10,254 bases of DNA from Campylobacteraceae bacterium (GCA_027030605.1 JALVEV010000158.1:1-10254), one strand, 5' to 3'; counted from the first letter of the stretch, positions 1 through 6,292 are shown. Notes: generated by a model not told the origin, from the sequence alone. Translations and numbers: made by a program.

Positions 1-480
1 AATCTCTTCAAAGAGTCTAAGAGCAACCTCTTTTTGATACTCTCCACTCTTCTCTATGTCACAAACTACCATGGTTTTGTCTTTATATAGTCCCTCAACA
101 GCTGCTTTTGGTCCAAAGTTTTCAGTTCCTGTCATAGGGTGTGATGTTACAAAATTTTGCCGTATAGATGATGGAATAGCATTTGAGATTTTCTCTTTAC
201 TACTTCCAAAGTCTATAATAGTGCATTGCTTATCTACATCTGTTAACTTTTGAGTTGCTTCAATAATAGCATCAACAGGAATAGTTAAAACAATTACATC
301 ACAAGATTTTATTTCTGAAAAGTCTTTAACAATCTGGTCAACAAGCTTTAGTTTTAAGGCTTCTGCTTGGTGAGAAGAGTTGTGGTCATAACCAAGTAAA
401 GTATACTTTTTAGATGCTTTTTTTAAGGCTAATCCTAATGAACCACCCATTAGACCAAGACCAACAATTCCAATTTTCAT
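1..480 (-). CDS. tyrA: Prephenate dehydrogenase, N-terminal part (gene cut by window edge)
   Basis: This enzyme converts prephenate to 4-hydroxyphenylpyruvate with NAD+ in cytosolic tyrosine synthesis. Reading from the ATG at 480 gives 160 codons that run off the window. Residues 1-15 form the Rossmann nucleotide-binding start (MKIGIVGLGLMGGSLG). A hydrophobic strand follows at about 61-68 (DVIVLTIP), then DFGSSK at 90-95, whose S93 matches the family's conserved Ser, and SHPMTGTE at 113-120, whose H114 is the expected catalytic His. The usual protein is about 270-370 residues, so roughly half is visible, and a C-terminal ACT domain cannot be judged. The start is supported by the immediate glycine-rich loop and a modest AAAGAG sequence upstream. 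It is divergent from bamA. The family assignment is very secure; arogenate rather than prephenate specificity cannot be excluded. Confidence 0.93.
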   Translation of the reverse strand, partial: MKIGIVGLGLMGGSLGLALKKASKKYTLLGYDHNSSHQAEALKLKLVDQIVKDFSEIKSCDVIVLTIPVDAIIEATQKLTDVDKQCTIIDFGSSKEKISNAIPSSIRQNFVTSHPMTGTENFGPKAAVEGLYKDKTMVVCDIEKSGEYQKEVALRLFEEI

Positions 481-504
481 AATAAACTCTTTAATTTTTG
501 AGAG

Positions 505-513
505 ATTATAGCA
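505..513 (-). promoter_or_regulatory. Extended -10 promoter element for tyrA
   Basis: On the minus strand the sequence reads TGCTATAAT, a perfect TATAAT with the TGN extension, ending 24 bases before the tyrA ATG. No good TTGACA box lies upstream, only TCTTTA at the expected 17-base spacing. That is normal for Campylobacterota sigma-70 promoters as known from studied members. The start site would fall near 498. Activity is inferred, not shown. Confidence 0.5.
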
Positions 514-541
514 CTTTTTTAGTGAAATAAAGATACACTAA

Positions 542-563
542 TATCTATTTATTAACATAGATA
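542..563. repeat. 7-bp inverted repeat upstream of bamA
   Basis: TATCTAT at 542-548 and ATAGATA at 557-563 form a perfect inverted repeat with an 8-base gap, 25 bases before the bamA start. It could be a weak RNA hairpin in the bamA leader or an operator half-site pair. It is AT-rich and could occur by chance. No clear plus-strand -10 box for bamA was identified in 514-570. Confidence 0.35.
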
Positions 564-588
564 AACAATCGAAGGAATAATAGACTAT

Positions 589-2844
589 ATGAAAAAACTT
601 TTTACTCTATCTGTTGGATTAAGCTCCATACTTCTTGCTCAAAATATTACCTCTATCAAATATAATGGTTTACTTCATCTCTCTGAAGATGTAGCAAATG
701 AAGTAGCTAAAATTCATGTTGGTGACCCTTTTGATATTATGAAAATTGATGAATCAATAAAAAAGTTTTATGAACAAGGCTATTTTTCAGATATTGTTGT
801 CTCTGTTACTCCAGAGGGTGGACTTGTTTATACATTTAAAGAGAAATCTTCTATTTCAAAACTTCAGATGAATGGTTATAGCTCTGATAATGAGCAAGAG
901 GCTCTTTTTATCTCAATAGGTTTACGAAAAGGTGACCTTTATGATGCTAGAAAAATAGAACAAGCAAAAAAGAAGCTCATAAAGAAGATTGAGGCTGAGG
1001 GGTATTATGATACCATTGTTGAGGTAGAAGTTGAACCAAAAGAGGATAGTATTGCACTTATTTTCAATGTTAATAAGGGTGAAAAAATCTATATTGATAA
1101 GATTGATTTTGCAGGAGCCAAAAAATTAGATACAGATGATTTAGAGAGTGCTTTAGCCAATAGAGAAAAAGATTTTATGGGGTGGTTTCCTGGTTTAAAT
1201 GATGGAGTAGCTCACTTAGACCAACTACAGTATGATGGAATGAGAGCAAAAGATGTCTATATGCAACATGGATATCTAGATGCAGATGTCTCTGACCCAT
1301 TAATGCGTGTTGATGAGGGGTCATACAAAGCAGATATCTCTTATCAGGTTCAGGAGGGTGAACCATATAGAGTTAGTAGTGTCTCAATTGTAGGAGATGT
1401 TGATTCATTAGATTTAGAAGAGATAAGAGAAAATCTTCAGGTAATTGAAGGTAAAACGTTTAATATCTCAAAAGCAAGAAAAGATAAGGCCTATATTAAA
1501 GAGCAAATTGCCAATCAGGGTTATGCTTATGCAAGAGTAGTAGAGGGATTTCAAAAAAATAAAAAAGAGCATACTGTGTCACTTCAATATAGAGTTCAAA
1601 AAGGTAAAAAAGTCTATATTAATGATGTAATTATCTCTGGAAATCACACTACAAAAGATAGAGTAATTCGTCGAGATGTCTATTTAGCACCTGGAGACCT
1701 CTTCTCTCTAAGTGAGTTAAGAGAGTCACAAAATACTTTAGGACGAAGAGGCTATTTTGAAGATGTCAATATTGAACAAGAGCGTGTTGATGACCAACAT
1801 ATTAATCTTTTGGTAAAAGTTAAGGAGACTCCCACTGGAAGTATTCAAGCAGGAGGTGGTTATGGCTCTTATCAGGGGGCAATGATTTCTGCTTCTGTTT
1901 CAGATAGAAATGTTTTAGGTTCAGGTATTAATGCTGCAATATCATTTGATTTTTCTAAAATTTCAAAAAACTACTCTTTATCCTTTAATAACCCTAGAAT
2001 TTGGGATAGTGACTATAGTTTTGGAGCCAATCTTTATCGAAATGATTTCCAATACAGAACCTATGACCAAAAGAGTGTTGGAGCTGGGGTTAATGTTGGT
2101 AAACAGTTAACACATAATCTTTTTGGTTCACTAAGTTATCAATATAGTAAAATTGAAGCAACAGAGGTTGATAATAGTGACAATGTTTTAGCGACAGAAG
2201 ATTATTACTCTATTTTCTCTCCAGAGGATTCAAACTATATTAAGAGTATGTTCGCTGTTGGATTAAATTATGATAGTACTGATGATTTTTATGTTCCACG
2301 TAAAGGGATTATTTTAGGGGGAACATTAGGATATGCTGGAGTTGGTGGTGACCAAAAATTCATTGAAACTACAGGTCGGTTTGGTCTCTATTATGGACTT
2401 GAAGATGTGATTGACTATGACTTGATTTTACGTTATAAGGTGCGAGGAACAGTCTTGAGTGATAGAGGTGGTATTGCCATTCCTGAAAAACTCTATATGG
2501 GTGGGATAGGTAGTGTTAGAGGGTATGAACCTTACTCTATTACCCCTTTTACTCTGGATGAGAATGGAAAACGTAAACTTAATGGTGGTACAAAGAGTTT
2601 AGTAAACTCAGTTGAGGCAAGTATTCCTCTTTCAAAAGCTGCAAAAATGCGTTTGGCATTTTTCTATGATTATGGAATGATAGGGCAGAATAGTTTTAAT
2701 GAAATAACCAAAGAGGGGTATGGTGTATCTTTAGAGTGGATTTCACCAATGGGACCAATTAACTTGGTATTTGGTAGAGCAAGAAATCCAGAAGCATTAG
2801 ATAGAACTTCAAACTTTGAGTTTACAATGGGTCAAAAGTTCTAA
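589..2844 (+). CDS. bamA: Outer membrane protein assembly factor BamA (Omp85 family)
   Basis: BamA is the essential outer-membrane component of the Bam complex that folds and inserts beta-barrel proteins. The 751-residue product starts with a signal peptide (MKKLFTLSVGLSSILLAQ, likely cleaved after LLA at about residue 17). Five POTRA modules follow at roughly 19-85, 88-163, 166-256, 259-337 and 341-415; the later ones show the typical IxGN/RRGYF pattern (VIISGN, LGRRGYFEDV). A glycine-rich strand (GSIQAGGGYG, about 419) opens the C-terminal barrel. The barrel carries the hallmark VRGY motif at 643-646 (GIGSVRGYEPY), whose R644 is the conserved lid-loop arginine, and ends in FEFTMGQKF with the terminal Phe of the beta-signal. 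The length fits epsilonproteobacterial BamA (E. coli is about 810). AAGGA at 572-576 precedes the ATG by 12 bases. It overlaps the convergent ppx by 23 bases. TamA is less likely because there are five POTRA modules. Confidence 0.95.
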   Translation: MKKLFTLSVGLSSILLAQNITSIKYNGLLHLSEDVANEVAKIHVGDPFDIMKIDESIKKFYEQGYFSDIVVSVTPEGGLVYTFKEKSSISKLQMNGYSSDNEQEALFISIGLRKGDLYDARKIEQAKKKLIKKIEAEGYYDTIVEVEVEPKEDSIALIFNVNKGEKIYIDKIDFAGAKKLDTDDLESALANREKDFMGWFPGLNDGVAHLDQLQYDGMRAKDVYMQHGYLDADVSDPLMRVDEGSYKADISYQVQEGEPYRVSSVSIVGDVDSLDLEEIRENLQVIEGKTFNISKARKDKAYIKEQIANQGYAYARVVEGFQKNKKEHTVSLQYRVQKGKKVYINDVIISGNHTTKDRVIRRDVYLAPGDLFSLSELRESQNTLGRRGYFEDVNIEQERVDDQHINLLVKVKETPTGSIQAGGGYGSYQGAMISASVSDRNVLGSGINAAISFDFSKISKNYSLSFNNPRIWDSDYSFGANLYRNDFQYRTYDQKSVGAGVNVGKQLTHNLFGSLSYQYSKIEATEVDNSDNVLATEDYYSIFSPEDSNYIKSMFAVGLNYDSTDDFYVPRKGIILGGTLGYAGVGGDQKFIETTGRFGLYYGLEDVIDYDLILRYKVRGTVLSDRGGIAIPEKLYMGGIGSVRGYEPYSITPFTLDENGKRKLNGGTKSLVNSVEASIPLSKAAKMRLAFFYDYGMIGQNSFNEITKEGYGVSLEWISPMGPINLVFGRARNPEALDRTSNFEFTMGQKF

Positions 2845-3778
2845 AATTAAGTGTTAGAGAAGAGGGGTTTGATTTTATAATATTTGAACTCTCTAAAAAT
2901 ATCCCTTCTCTTACACCAACAGCAGAGCTAATTATCTTTTTAGCTTGAATCTTCTCTACTACTTTTTTCCAAATCAAGGTACCTTCTCTAATGGTATCTA
3001 CTCTACTGTTAGAGACTCCAAACTCTTTTAATAGTTTATTGTTGGAGAGGATAATCTTAGAAAAAAAATCTTTATATAGTTCATAGTTATAGTTAAAGTT
3101 ATGAATATTTTGATTTTTTTCCCCTTTACTCTTCATAATAACCTTTGAGAGTGTTCTAGCTGTCCCTCCAATACCTATAGCATTGGTAGAGGTAAAGTGT
3201 TTAGGAAGAGTTTTTAGAGCTTTATCAATATACTCATCTACTATTTCAGGAGATACCATCTTATCTGAAAAAAGCTCTTTTAATCGGACTGTTCCAATGT
3301 TTAAAGAGTAGTTATCAACAATTTTTGAATTTTCAATTAATCCAATATCGGTTGAACCTCCACCTATATCAATAGTAATTCCATTGTCTATAGAGAGTAG
3401 ATGAAGAGCAGATAATGCACCATAGTATGCTTCTTGCTTACCATCAATAATTTTAATATCAATATCTAGCTTTTCTTTAATATAGTTGACCAACTCTTGA
3501 CCATTAGGAGCATCTCGAAGAGCAGAGGTAGCAACACATACAGTTTTGGAAAGATTTGGAAATTTAACAATTGTTGATTTAAAGGATTGAAGTGCTTGAT
3601 ATGCACGTTGAATAGGAGTATCTTGAAGATATCCCTTTTTTAAATATGCTCCCTCACCAATTCTAACTTTAGACTTCTCTTCATATAGAATTTGAAAAGA
3701 GTGAGAGGTGTTTTGCTGATAGATAACAACTCTAGCTGAATTAGAACCAATATCAATTACAGCTAGAGGTGGAAACAT
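2822..3778 (-). CDS. ppx: Ppx/GppA family phosphatase (exopolyphosphatase or pppGpp phosphatase)
   Basis: The family hydrolyses terminal phosphates of inorganic polyphosphate and/or converts pppGpp to ppGpp; sequence alone does not separate the two. It has the sugar-kinase/actin ASKHA fold. From the ATG at 3778 (318 residues) the motifs are AVIDIGSNSARVVIY (6-20), ATSALRDAPNG (83-93), a catalytic-Glu segment DGKQEAYYGA (112-121, E116), the phosphate loop DIGGGSTD (137-144), GIGGTARTLS (202-211) and GVREGIFLE (288-296). It lacks the C-terminal HD-like domain of E. coli Ppx (about 513 residues), as expected for the short epsilonproteobacterial form. An in-frame TTG at 3793 would add five residues and overlap the ferredoxin by 11 bases. 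ATG was chosen because it leaves a 4-base gap after the ferredoxin stop; neither start has a strong SD. It is probably co-transcribed with the ferredoxin. Its last codons overlap the end of bamA. Confidence 0.9.
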   Translation of the reverse strand: MFPPLAVIDIGSNSARVVIYQQNTSHSFQILYEEKSKVRIGEGAYLKKGYLQDTPIQRAYQALQSFKSTIVKFPNLSKTVCVATSALRDAPNGQELVNYIKEKLDIDIKIIDGKQEAYYGALSALHLLSIDNGITIDIGGGSTDIGLIENSKIVDNYSLNIGTVRLKELFSDKMVSPEIVDEYIDKALKTLPKHFTSTNAIGIGGTARTLSKVIMKSKGEKNQNIHNFNYNYELYKDFFSKIILSNNKLLKEFGVSNSRVDTIREGTLIWKKVVEKIQAKKIISSAVGVREGIFLESSNIIKSNPSSLTLNFRTFDPL

Positions 3779-3782
3779 AGTT

Positions 3783-4034
3783 TTATAGTTCAAGTTCTAG
3801 TTGAGAGAATTTAAATTTTAACTCCTCTACACTCTCTACATTGTCTGGGTCAGAACCAATACAATCAACAGGACAAACAGCAATACATTGTGGCTCATCA
3901 TAGTGTCCAACACACTCTGTACAACGGTCAGGGTCAATAAGATAAATTGGATCGTTCTCTTCAATAGCCTCGTTAGGACACTCTTCTCTACATGCGTCAC
4001 ATGCAATACAATCATCTGCAATTAATAATGCCAT
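3783..4034 (-). CDS. 2[4Fe-4S] ferredoxin, Allochromatium (Alvin) / YfhL type
   Basis: This is a small cytosolic electron carrier of 83 residues. Cysteines C9, C12, C15 and C19 (C-x2-C-x2-C-x3-CP) form the first cluster motif. C38, C41, C50 and C54 (C-x2-C-x8-C-x3-CP) form the second. The eight-residue loop CVGHYDEPQC, the extra C58 in CPVDC and the acidic C-terminal tail are the hallmarks of the Allochromatium vinosum type, whose clusters have unusually low and unequal potentials. A weak SD-like AAGTGAG lies 7 bases before the ATG. It sits 4 bases upstream of ppx, so the two are probably one transcript. Its redox partner is not visible here. Candidates in such organisms include pyruvate or 2-oxoglutarate:ferredoxin oxidoreductases; that is inference. 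It is called fdx or fdxB in relatives, and no exact symbol is asserted. Confidence 0.93.
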   Translation of the reverse strand: MALLIADDCIACDACREECPNEAIEENDPIYLIDPDRCTECVGHYDEPQCIAVCPVDCIGSDPDNVESVEELKFKFSQLELEL

Positions 4035-4061
4035 TTATATACTCACTTATAATTTATTAAA

Positions 4062-4067
4062 ATTGTA
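4062..4067 (-). promoter_or_regulatory. Putative -10 box of the ferredoxin-ppx transcript
   Basis: The minus strand reads TACAAT (plus ATTGTA at 4062-4067), which would start transcription near 4055 and give a leader of about 20 bases. There is no good -35 box; the expected position lies beside the palindrome ACTTAAGT (4079-4086). The location, in a 138-base gap directly upstream of the ferredoxin, favours a real promoter, but the assignment is tentative. Confidence 0.35.
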
Positions 4068-4093
4068 CCTTGGTAGATACTTAAGTGATTTAT

Positions 4094-4117
4094 AGCTTAT
4101 CTAAGCTTATGCTTTAT
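4094..4117. repeat. Short phased repeats upstream of the ferredoxin promoter
   Basis: AGCTTAT occurs at 4094-4100 and 4104-4110, exactly 10 bases apart, and a related GCTTTAT follows at 4111-4117. The second copy lies within the palindrome TAAGCTTA (4102-4109). Relative to the proposed ferredoxin start site they fall at about -39 to -62, where activator sites usually lie. Function is inferred from position only. Confidence 0.4.
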
Positions 4118-4149
4118 TTAAAAGATGTCCTTATTTGAAGAAGCGATAG

Positions 4150-4179
4150 AGATTAAATGTTGAATGAAACATTTAATCT
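4150..4179 (-). terminator. Perfect 12-bp hairpin over the kinase stop codon, possible terminator
   Basis: AGATTAAATGTT (4150-4161) and its exact complement (4168-4179) flank a 6-base loop. The kinase TAA stop (4175-4173) lies inside the stem. On the minus strand no U-tract follows, so it is not a canonical intrinsic terminator; on the plus strand a short TTTT run follows. It may mark the kinase mRNA end or protect the 3' end. The stem itself is certain, the function is not. Confidence 0.45.
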
Positions 4180-5477
4180 TTTAATAAAAATCGATTTAAT
4201 GGGAATGCAATAGATGCAATAGCTCCTTTCCCATCCTTACGATTTTTTAGGTCAATGACAACACCCATAGACTCTGCTGCATTTTTTGCTAAGAAGAGAC
4301 CTAATCCAGCTCCAGTTGATTGTAGTGAGCGTTGGAAGGGAGCAAAGAGGTCTTTACTCTCATCAATTCCTTCTCCTTCATCTTTAATTTCAATGATGAA
4401 GTTATCGGGGTCCATACGGGTATCTAAGCTTACCAATCCACCTTTGGGTGTAAATTTTAGTGCGTTTTGTATAAAATTTTGAAAAATTTGCATAAAAAGA
4501 AGAGGTTGTACATTAATCCTAAAGTGAGGAATATCAAAATGATAGATAAAGTCTCTCTCTTGTGAATGGGCTAAAAGCTCATACTCTTCACATTTATTTG
4601 CCATAAGGCGTATAAGGTTTAGTCGTTCTGGTTGCTCAAATTGGGCTCCTTCTGCACGTCCAAACTCTAGTAGGTTATGTATCATGGCATTAAGGGTATC
4701 TATAGACTCAATATTTTGTTCTAAAGCCTCACGTACACTATCATGCTTTTTATATTTCATAAGTGTAATTTGATTTTTTAGACGCATTACAGCTAGTGGT
4801 GTTTTTAACTCATGAGCAGTACCAATATAGAGTTCCTGTCGATATTTAATAGAAGTTTTTACTTTGGTAATGAGTAAATTAACGGTATCGCCTAGTGTTC
4901 CAAACTCGGTTGGTAGGTCTTTTGTGTTAATCTCATGAAGTAGACTTTCATGCATATTTGTAAACTGATTGGTTAAAGTCTCTAGAGGAGCCATTATCTT
5001 TTTAGATAAAAGAGAGGAGTAGTAGAGAATAAATAAAATACCTGTTATAAGTATGAATGTTATAATATAGTACATGGTTGTAATATATTTAGACTCTTGA
5101 GTAATGTCACGCTCTATCTCTAAAATCATTTTATCATCAAGAAAGGACTTTTTCAATAGATAAAACTCTCTGTTATCCTTTTTTAAAGGGGTAATTGATG
5201 GTGAAAAATGTTTGTTAGTAGAGTTTTTTGATATTTTTATCTTGTAGGGAGAGAGTCTACTTAGTATAGATAAATCCTCTTTAGAGTTGTACTCCTCTTC
5301 TACTGTGTAGTGGAGTGCAATCTTGTTAGCCTCTTCATATAATTCATTTTTTATATGACCCATAATACTTGCATAAAAATAGGTAGAGAGGCTAATAAGA
5401 ACAATAATGAGCATAGCTATCATTCCGATAGCTAACTCAATGGTAAATCGTTCTTTTAAGCTCCTTTTGGAAAGCAA
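4173..5477 (-). CDS. Membrane sensor histidine kinase, partner of the adjacent OmpR-type regulator
   Basis: This inner-membrane kinase should autophosphorylate and pass phosphate to the regulator encoded just upstream. The 434 residues comprise TM1 (about 16-38), a roughly 90-residue extracytoplasmic segment (about 40-131) with no recognisable domain, TM2 (about 132-154), a HAMP-like linker (155-210), HisKA with AHELKTP and the phospho-acceptor H222, then HATPase_c. The ATPase has the N box around N338 (FQNFIQNALKFTP), the G1 box DEGEGID (366-372), the F box FAPFQRS (378-384) and the G2 box GAGLGL (389-394). All catalytic boxes are intact. The start is TTG at 5477; AGAGG (minus strand, 5491-5487) sits 9 bases upstream, inside the regulator gene. 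The next in-frame ATG (residue 19) would remove the cytoplasmic N-terminus and part of TM1. The 22-base overlap with the regulator implies translational coupling. The signal sensed is unknown. Confidence 0.92.
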   Translation of the reverse strand: MLSKRSLKERFTIELAIGMIAMLIIVLISLSTYFYASIMGHIKNELYEEANKIALHYTVEEEYNSKEDLSILSRLSPYKIKISKNSTNKHFSPSITPLKKDNREFYLLKKSFLDDKMILEIERDITQESKYITTMYYIITFILITGILFILYYSSLLSKKIMAPLETLTNQFTNMHESLLHEINTKDLPTEFGTLGDTVNLLITKVKTSIKYRQELYIGTAHELKTPLAVMRLKNQITLMKYKKHDSVREALEQNIESIDTLNAMIHNLLEFGRAEGAQFEQPERLNLIRLMANKCEEYELLAHSQERDFIYHFDIPHFRINVQPLLFMQIFQNFIQNALKFTPKGGLVSLDTRMDPDNFIIEIKDEGEGIDESKDLFAPFQRSLQSTGAGLGLFLAKNAAESMGVVIDLKNRKDGKGAIASIAFPLNRFLLKD

Positions 5478-6127
5478 AATCTATAACCTCTTCTTCGTAC
5501 TGTCTCAATGGTTGTAATGTTTAATGGTTTATCCATTTTTTGTCTAATTTGGTTAATTGCAACTTCAATAACATTTGGAGTTACAAGTTCAGGCTCTTCC
5601 CAAATTGCATCTAAAAGTTGCTCTTTTGATACAATTTGGTCTTTGTGCATTGCTAGGTGAGTTAAGACCTCAAAAGGTTTACCTTTTAGTTCAATCTCTG
5701 CACCTTCGTAGATAATCTTCTCCTCTTCAGGGTTAATAATCAAGTCATCTACTTCGATAATATTTGAACCACCAAATCTTAGTTTAGCTTCAATTCTTGT
5801 GGTTAATACCTCAAAGTCAAAAGGCTTTCTAATGTAATCATCAGCACCAGCTTTAAGTGCTTCAATTTCACTATTTCTGTCATCTCTTGCCGATAGAACA
5901 ATGACAGAGGTCTTAGGTGCCTTTGCTTTAAGTTTTGTAATCATATCTATACCATTTCCATCGGGTAGCATCCAGTCAAGTAACACTAAATCATAATTTC
6001 TAATACCTAAGTAGTACTCACCATCTTTGATGTTTCCTGCGACATCATTTTGGTAACCAAACTCTTTAAGCCCATCAGATAGGGTTTTACTTAATGTTAC
6101 TTCATCTTCTATTATTAAAATTCTCAT
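5456..6127 (-). CDS. OmpR/PhoB-family response regulator, HsrA/CosR-like, with intact phosphorylation site
   Basis: This is a DNA-binding transcription regulator of 223 residues. The receiver (1-118) has the acidic pair E7/D8, phospho-acceptor D51 (LLDWMLPDGNG), S79 and K101 (YIRKPF), so it should be phosphorylatable. The winged-helix output domain occupies about 125-219. That domain (GKPFEVLTHLA, DQIVSKEQLLDAIWEEPE, TPNVIEVAINQIRQKMDKP, ETVRRRGYRFC) matches, as I recall it, H. pylori HP1043 (HsrA) and C. jejuni Cj0355c (CosR) almost residue for residue, and the 223-residue length is the same. Those proteins lack the usable Asp, whereas this one keeps it. In C. jejuni CosR governs oxidative-stress genes and HsrA is essential; a similar regulon here is inference. 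AAGGAA at 6144-6139 precedes the ATG by 11 bases. The gene overlaps its kinase by 22 bases. The OmpR-family call is very sure; orthology to HsrA/CosR is likely. Confidence 0.93.
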   Translation of the reverse strand: MRILIIEDEVTLSKTLSDGLKEFGYQNDVAGNIKDGEYYLGIRNYDLVLLDWMLPDGNGIDMITKLKAKAPKTSVIVLSARDDRNSEIEALKAGADDYIRKPFDFEVLTTRIEAKLRFGGSNIIEVDDLIINPEEEKIIYEGAEIELKGKPFEVLTHLAMHKDQIVSKEQLLDAIWEEPELVTPNVIEVAINQIRQKMDKPLNITTIETVRRRGYRFCFPKGA

Positions 6128-6163
6128 TATTTTTGAAGTTCCTTATTTGTTATATTTTTTAAT

Positions 6164-6172
6164 ATTATAACA
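6164..6172 (-). promoter_or_regulatory. Extended -10 promoter of the regulator-kinase operon
   Basis: The minus strand reads TGTTATAAT, a consensus -10 with TGN extension, 36 bases before the regulator ATG. A TTTAAA box (6192-6187) stands 17 bases upstream in the -35 position. T-rich DNA surrounds it, as in known epsilonproteobacterial promoters. This separate promoter suggests the regulator and kinase are not simply read through from folB. Confidence 0.55.
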
Positions 6173-6186
6173 CAAAAAAGTTACAC

Positions 6187-6203
6187 TTTAAAGTTTTTTT
6201 AAA
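6187..6203 (-). promoter_or_regulatory. Candidate operator: TTTAAA direct repeat at the -35 region
   Basis: On the minus strand TTTAAA occurs at 6203-6198 and again at 6192-6187, an 11-base period, with the second copy followed by G. OmpR-family dimers bind direct repeats with about this spacing, and HsrA is reported to autoregulate through TTTAAG-like sites (from memory). The region is AT-rich and the match imperfect, so this is a hypothesis. Confidence 0.3.
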
Positions 6204-6225
6204 TAATTCGTGATAATTTTAATAG

Positions 6226-6242
6226 ATTGTTTAAAAAACAAT
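6226..6242 (-). terminator. Weak hairpin downstream of folB
   Basis: ATTGTTT (6226-6232) and AAACAAT (6236-6242) form a 7-bp AT-rich stem with a 3-base loop, about 50 bases past the folB stop. On the minus strand the ascending arm and loop contain six consecutive T residues, but no U-tract follows the hairpin. It may attenuate read-through from plsY-folB into the regulator operon; support is weak. Confidence 0.25.
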
Positions 6243-6245
6243 AAT

Positions 6246-6272
6246 GTTTCTGTTTGTTTCTGTTTGTTTTTT
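6246..6272. repeat. 10-bp tandem repeat between folB and the regulator gene
   Basis: GTTTCTGTTT is present twice in tandem (6246-6255 and 6256-6265), followed by the degenerate GTTTTTT to 6272. It lies in the 165-base gap between folB and the regulator promoter. It may be a slippage-generated simple repeat or a phased tract; no known element matches. Confidence 0.5.
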
Positions 6273-6292
6273 AGCGTTTTGGAGTATAGCTA

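Noticed and set aside
56..253. Plus-strand open frame of 65 codons
   Set aside because: It lies wholly antisense to tyrA, which has clear family motifs in its own frame.
498..503. TTGAGA as a -35 box for bamA
   Set aside because: A 17-base spacer would put the -10 at AGTGAA (521-526), which is not a -10; the next TA-rich box is about 30 bases away.
1175..1366. Minus-strand open frame of 63 codons inside bamA
   Set aside because: It is antisense to the POTRA-encoding part of bamA, with no recognisable motif.
2811..2823. AAACT-TTG-AGTTT hairpin near the ppx end as a terminator
   Set aside because: The stem is only 5 bp, lies in bamA coding sequence and is not followed by a T run on the minus strand.
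3836..4021. Minus-strand frame of 61 codons overlapping the ferredoxin
   Set aside because: It is an out-of-frame shadow of the ferredoxin gene, whose eight ligand cysteines fix the true frame.
4255..4482. Plus-strand frame of 75 codons within the kinase gene
   Set aside because: It is antisense to the ATPase domain of the kinase; no start signal or family resemblance.
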